A stretch of 31,929 bases of DNA from CAZMXI01 sp964570205 (GTDB lineage: Bacteria > Planctomycetota > Phycisphaerae > Tepidisphaerales > Tepidisphaeraceae). The stretch lies in the NCBI GenBank assembly GCA_964570205.1, contig CAZMXI010000037.1, forward strand, positions 1 to 31,929, read 5' to 3'. The notes beneath the pieces were generated by a model that saw only the letters and a program-made list of their open reading frames with translations, did no database searches and had not been told where the DNA came from. Below, piece by piece: positions 30,715 through 31,929 of this stretch. The stretch's first letter is position 1. The number at the start of each line of letters is the position of its first letter. The position numbers and the translations under genes were made by a program.

Positions 30715-31522
30715 AAATGTGGTCCGGGCCGGCGCTGATGAGAATAAACGTGTCCTTGGATCGCGGCGTGCCCGTCATGTTGTTGGGCGACGGGATCTGC
30801 GGGTTGCGGAAATACGGCAGGGCCTGATAGGGCTGTACCCGCGAGTTGATGTCGCCAAGCCCCTTCAGCCCGTGCCTGGGACTGCCCATCGTATACGGGA
30901 GGATCTGCCTCAGATCGTACTGGTACAACTCGCCACCCGTCGACTGGTCACTGATGATCCCCTTCGCGCCCCGGCGGGCGCGAAGGTAAACGATCGGCAA
31001 CGCCTCATCCGTGAATCGATCGACGAATTCCGGCACCGCGCTGTCGAAGTTGCCGACCTGGCCCTTGGAGACCATCTCGGCCCAGTTCTCCATAAATGGC
31101 TTGTAGCGAGTGCCATCGCGCCGGGCGGGCCCCATCCCAAGCTGATCGGCCCGGTATTTCCCCGTGGCCGAATCCAGCCCGCCCACCAGGCCCAGCGTCA
31201 GGTTCTCGCTCATGGTGACTTTGACCCCGGGGATGCCCCAGGCGCCGGCTGCCTGCTGATACATCTCCTCGTCGCGCAGCGGTCCGGGGTACGCCTGGAA
31301 CGTCTGGAAGTAGCTCTCGATGGCGCCGCGGATGGCGTTGAGCTGCGCCGCGGTGCTCGCCGACTGCGCCTTGATGCGAACCATCGACACCGCCGGCACC
31401 ACGAGCGCCACCAGCACCAGGACCAGCCCGATGACGATCAGCATCTCGACAAGGGTGAACGCCCCGCGGCCGCGCGAAGCGCGGGATGTTGCGTGTTGGT
31501 TCATGGGTGCGACCTTTGCCAT
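30665..31522 (-). CDS. GspG-like pseudopilin with SAGPD C-terminus (d)
   Basis: A 285-aa prepilin: MAKVAPMNQHATSRASRGRG, then A|FTLVEMLIVIGLVLVLVALV with Glu at +5 and Ala at -1. Next comes SASTAAQLNAIRGAIESYFQ then TFQAYPGP, the GspG helix end with YPG. The C-terminus is FILISAGPDHIYGTNDDITS, the clearest copy of the shared tail. Longer than usual GspG (about 145 aa). Start ATG 31522 follows AAGGAG by 5 nt. It lies 9 nt downstream of gspF and overlaps the next pseudopilin gene. Confidence 0.83.
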   Translation of the reverse strand: MAKVAPMNQHATSRASRGRGAFTLVEMLIVIGLVLVLVALVVPAVSMVRIKAQSASTAAQLNAIRGAIESYFQTFQAYPGPLRDEEMYQQAAGAWGIPGVKVTMSENLTLGLVGGLDSATGKYRADQLGMGPARRDGTRYKPFMENWAEMVSKGQVGNFDSAVPEFVDRFTDEALPIVYLRARRGAKGIISDQSTGGELYQYDLRQILPYTMGSPRHGLKGLGDINSRVQPYQALPYFRNPQIPSPNNMTGTPRSKDTFILISAGPDHIYGTNDDITSFGSVWQE

Positions 31523-31531
31523 CACCGCTCC

Positions 31532-31929
31532 TTATTTCTTGTTCGCCGAACCCGACGCCGCGCCGATCAGGGTGATCATGGGCATGAACAGGGCGATGAC
31601 GATGAAGCCGACAATCAGGCCAAGGATGACGACCATGACCGGCTCCAGAATGCTGATCAGCGAGCCGACCAGCACATCCACATCGTTGTCGTAGTTGTCG
31701 GCGACCTTGTAGAGCATGGTATCCAGGTCGCCGGTTTCCTCGCCCACGTCGATCATGTTCACGACCATGTCGTCGACGATCCGGGTGGTCATCCGCGTGA
31801 GGTACATGAGGTCGCCCTCGCGGATCGCGTCGTGCACCTTGGACAAGGCCCGGCTGAAGACCTCGTTGCCGCAGGTCTCCTTGGTGATGTTGATCGCATC
31901 CAGGATCGGCACGCCGGCGCTGATCAGCG
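31532..31929 (-). CDS. gspF: Type II secretion inner-membrane platform protein GspF, C-terminal part
   Basis: The last 130 or so residues of a GspF/PilC-type polytopic protein, the inner-membrane platform that links the cytoplasmic ATPase to the growing pseudopilus. The frame runs off the window edge (residues before Met read LISAG), so the apparent start codon near 31912 is an internal Val in AGVPILDAI. Diagnostic features are VPILDAINITKETCGNEVF, the conserved MIDVGEETGDLDTML, and the long membrane segment ISILEPVMVVILGLIVGFIV with IALFMPM near the end. The rest, and probably gspE, should lie beyond the right edge. The stop is 9 nt before the next gene. Confidence 0.95.
   Translation of the reverse strand, partial: LISAGVPILDAINITKETCGNEVFSRALSKVHDAIREGDLMYLTRMTTRIVDDMVVNMIDVGEETGDLDTMLYKVADNYDNDVDVLVGSLISILEPVMVVILGLIVGFIVIALFMPMITLIGAASGSANKK

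Overview
The window is GC-rich, gene-dense bacterial DNA, most likely from a planctomycete of the Phycisphaerae type. That placement is inferred from four things: a very large TPR-secretin with a Gly/Tyr-rich insert, a long run of pseudopilin genes with SAGPD-type C-termini, Tat-exported Gfo/Idh proteins beside glycan enzymes, and small proteins of a style I associate with planctomycetes. No rRNA, tRNA, CRISPR array, insertion sequence or phage was seen.

Left part (1-7942, all + strand). The 3' end of murA has its own terminator. Next come a 1212-aa secretin (the outer-membrane pore of a type II secretion or type IV pilus-like machine), rpmB (ribosomal protein L28), a small lipoprotein gene that looks frameshifted at its lipobox, a HEAT/TPR protein, and three adjacent genes for small membrane stress-type proteins (DUF883/ElaB-like, YqjE/holin-like, and a second DUF883-like protein). 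Good terminators and sigma70-type promoters separate murA, the secretin, rpmB and the lipoprotein gene.

Middle part (7983-16235, mostly - strand). This looks like a carbohydrate-handling region. It has a Tat-exported barrel-type glycosidase-like protein, a GH43 lipoprotein, a class V aminotransferase of the cysteine-desulfurase-like type, one cytoplasmic and one Tat-exported Gfo/Idh oxidoreductase, and a divergent secreted CE15-type glucuronoyl esterase. GH43 plus CE15 suggests glucuronoarabinoxylan-type hemicellulose, but the substrate is inferred. A 65-aa exported peptide gene lies inside the region on the + strand. A 23-nt hairpin repeat occurs twice, at 9934 and 16368.

Right-centre part (16509-22047, + strand). 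It holds gnd (6-phosphogluconate dehydrogenase), a small 79-aa protein, two adjacent membrane genes related to fused MFS/spermidine synthases (the second carries a SAM-binding domain without the aminopropyltransferase catalytic Asp), an unknown protein, and an isolated fliS.

Right end (22071-31929, - strand). This is one tightly packed secretion operon read right to left: gspF (cut by the window edge), four GspG/H-like pseudopilins, GspH-, GspI- and GspJ-like proteins, and a giant 1245-aa GspK-like protein, closed by a strong terminator at 22071-22102. The secretin at 1287-4925 is the likely outer-membrane partner, but it is a separate transcription unit. Several pseudopilins carry EF-hand-like acidic loops, pointing to calcium-stabilised pseudopilus subunits.
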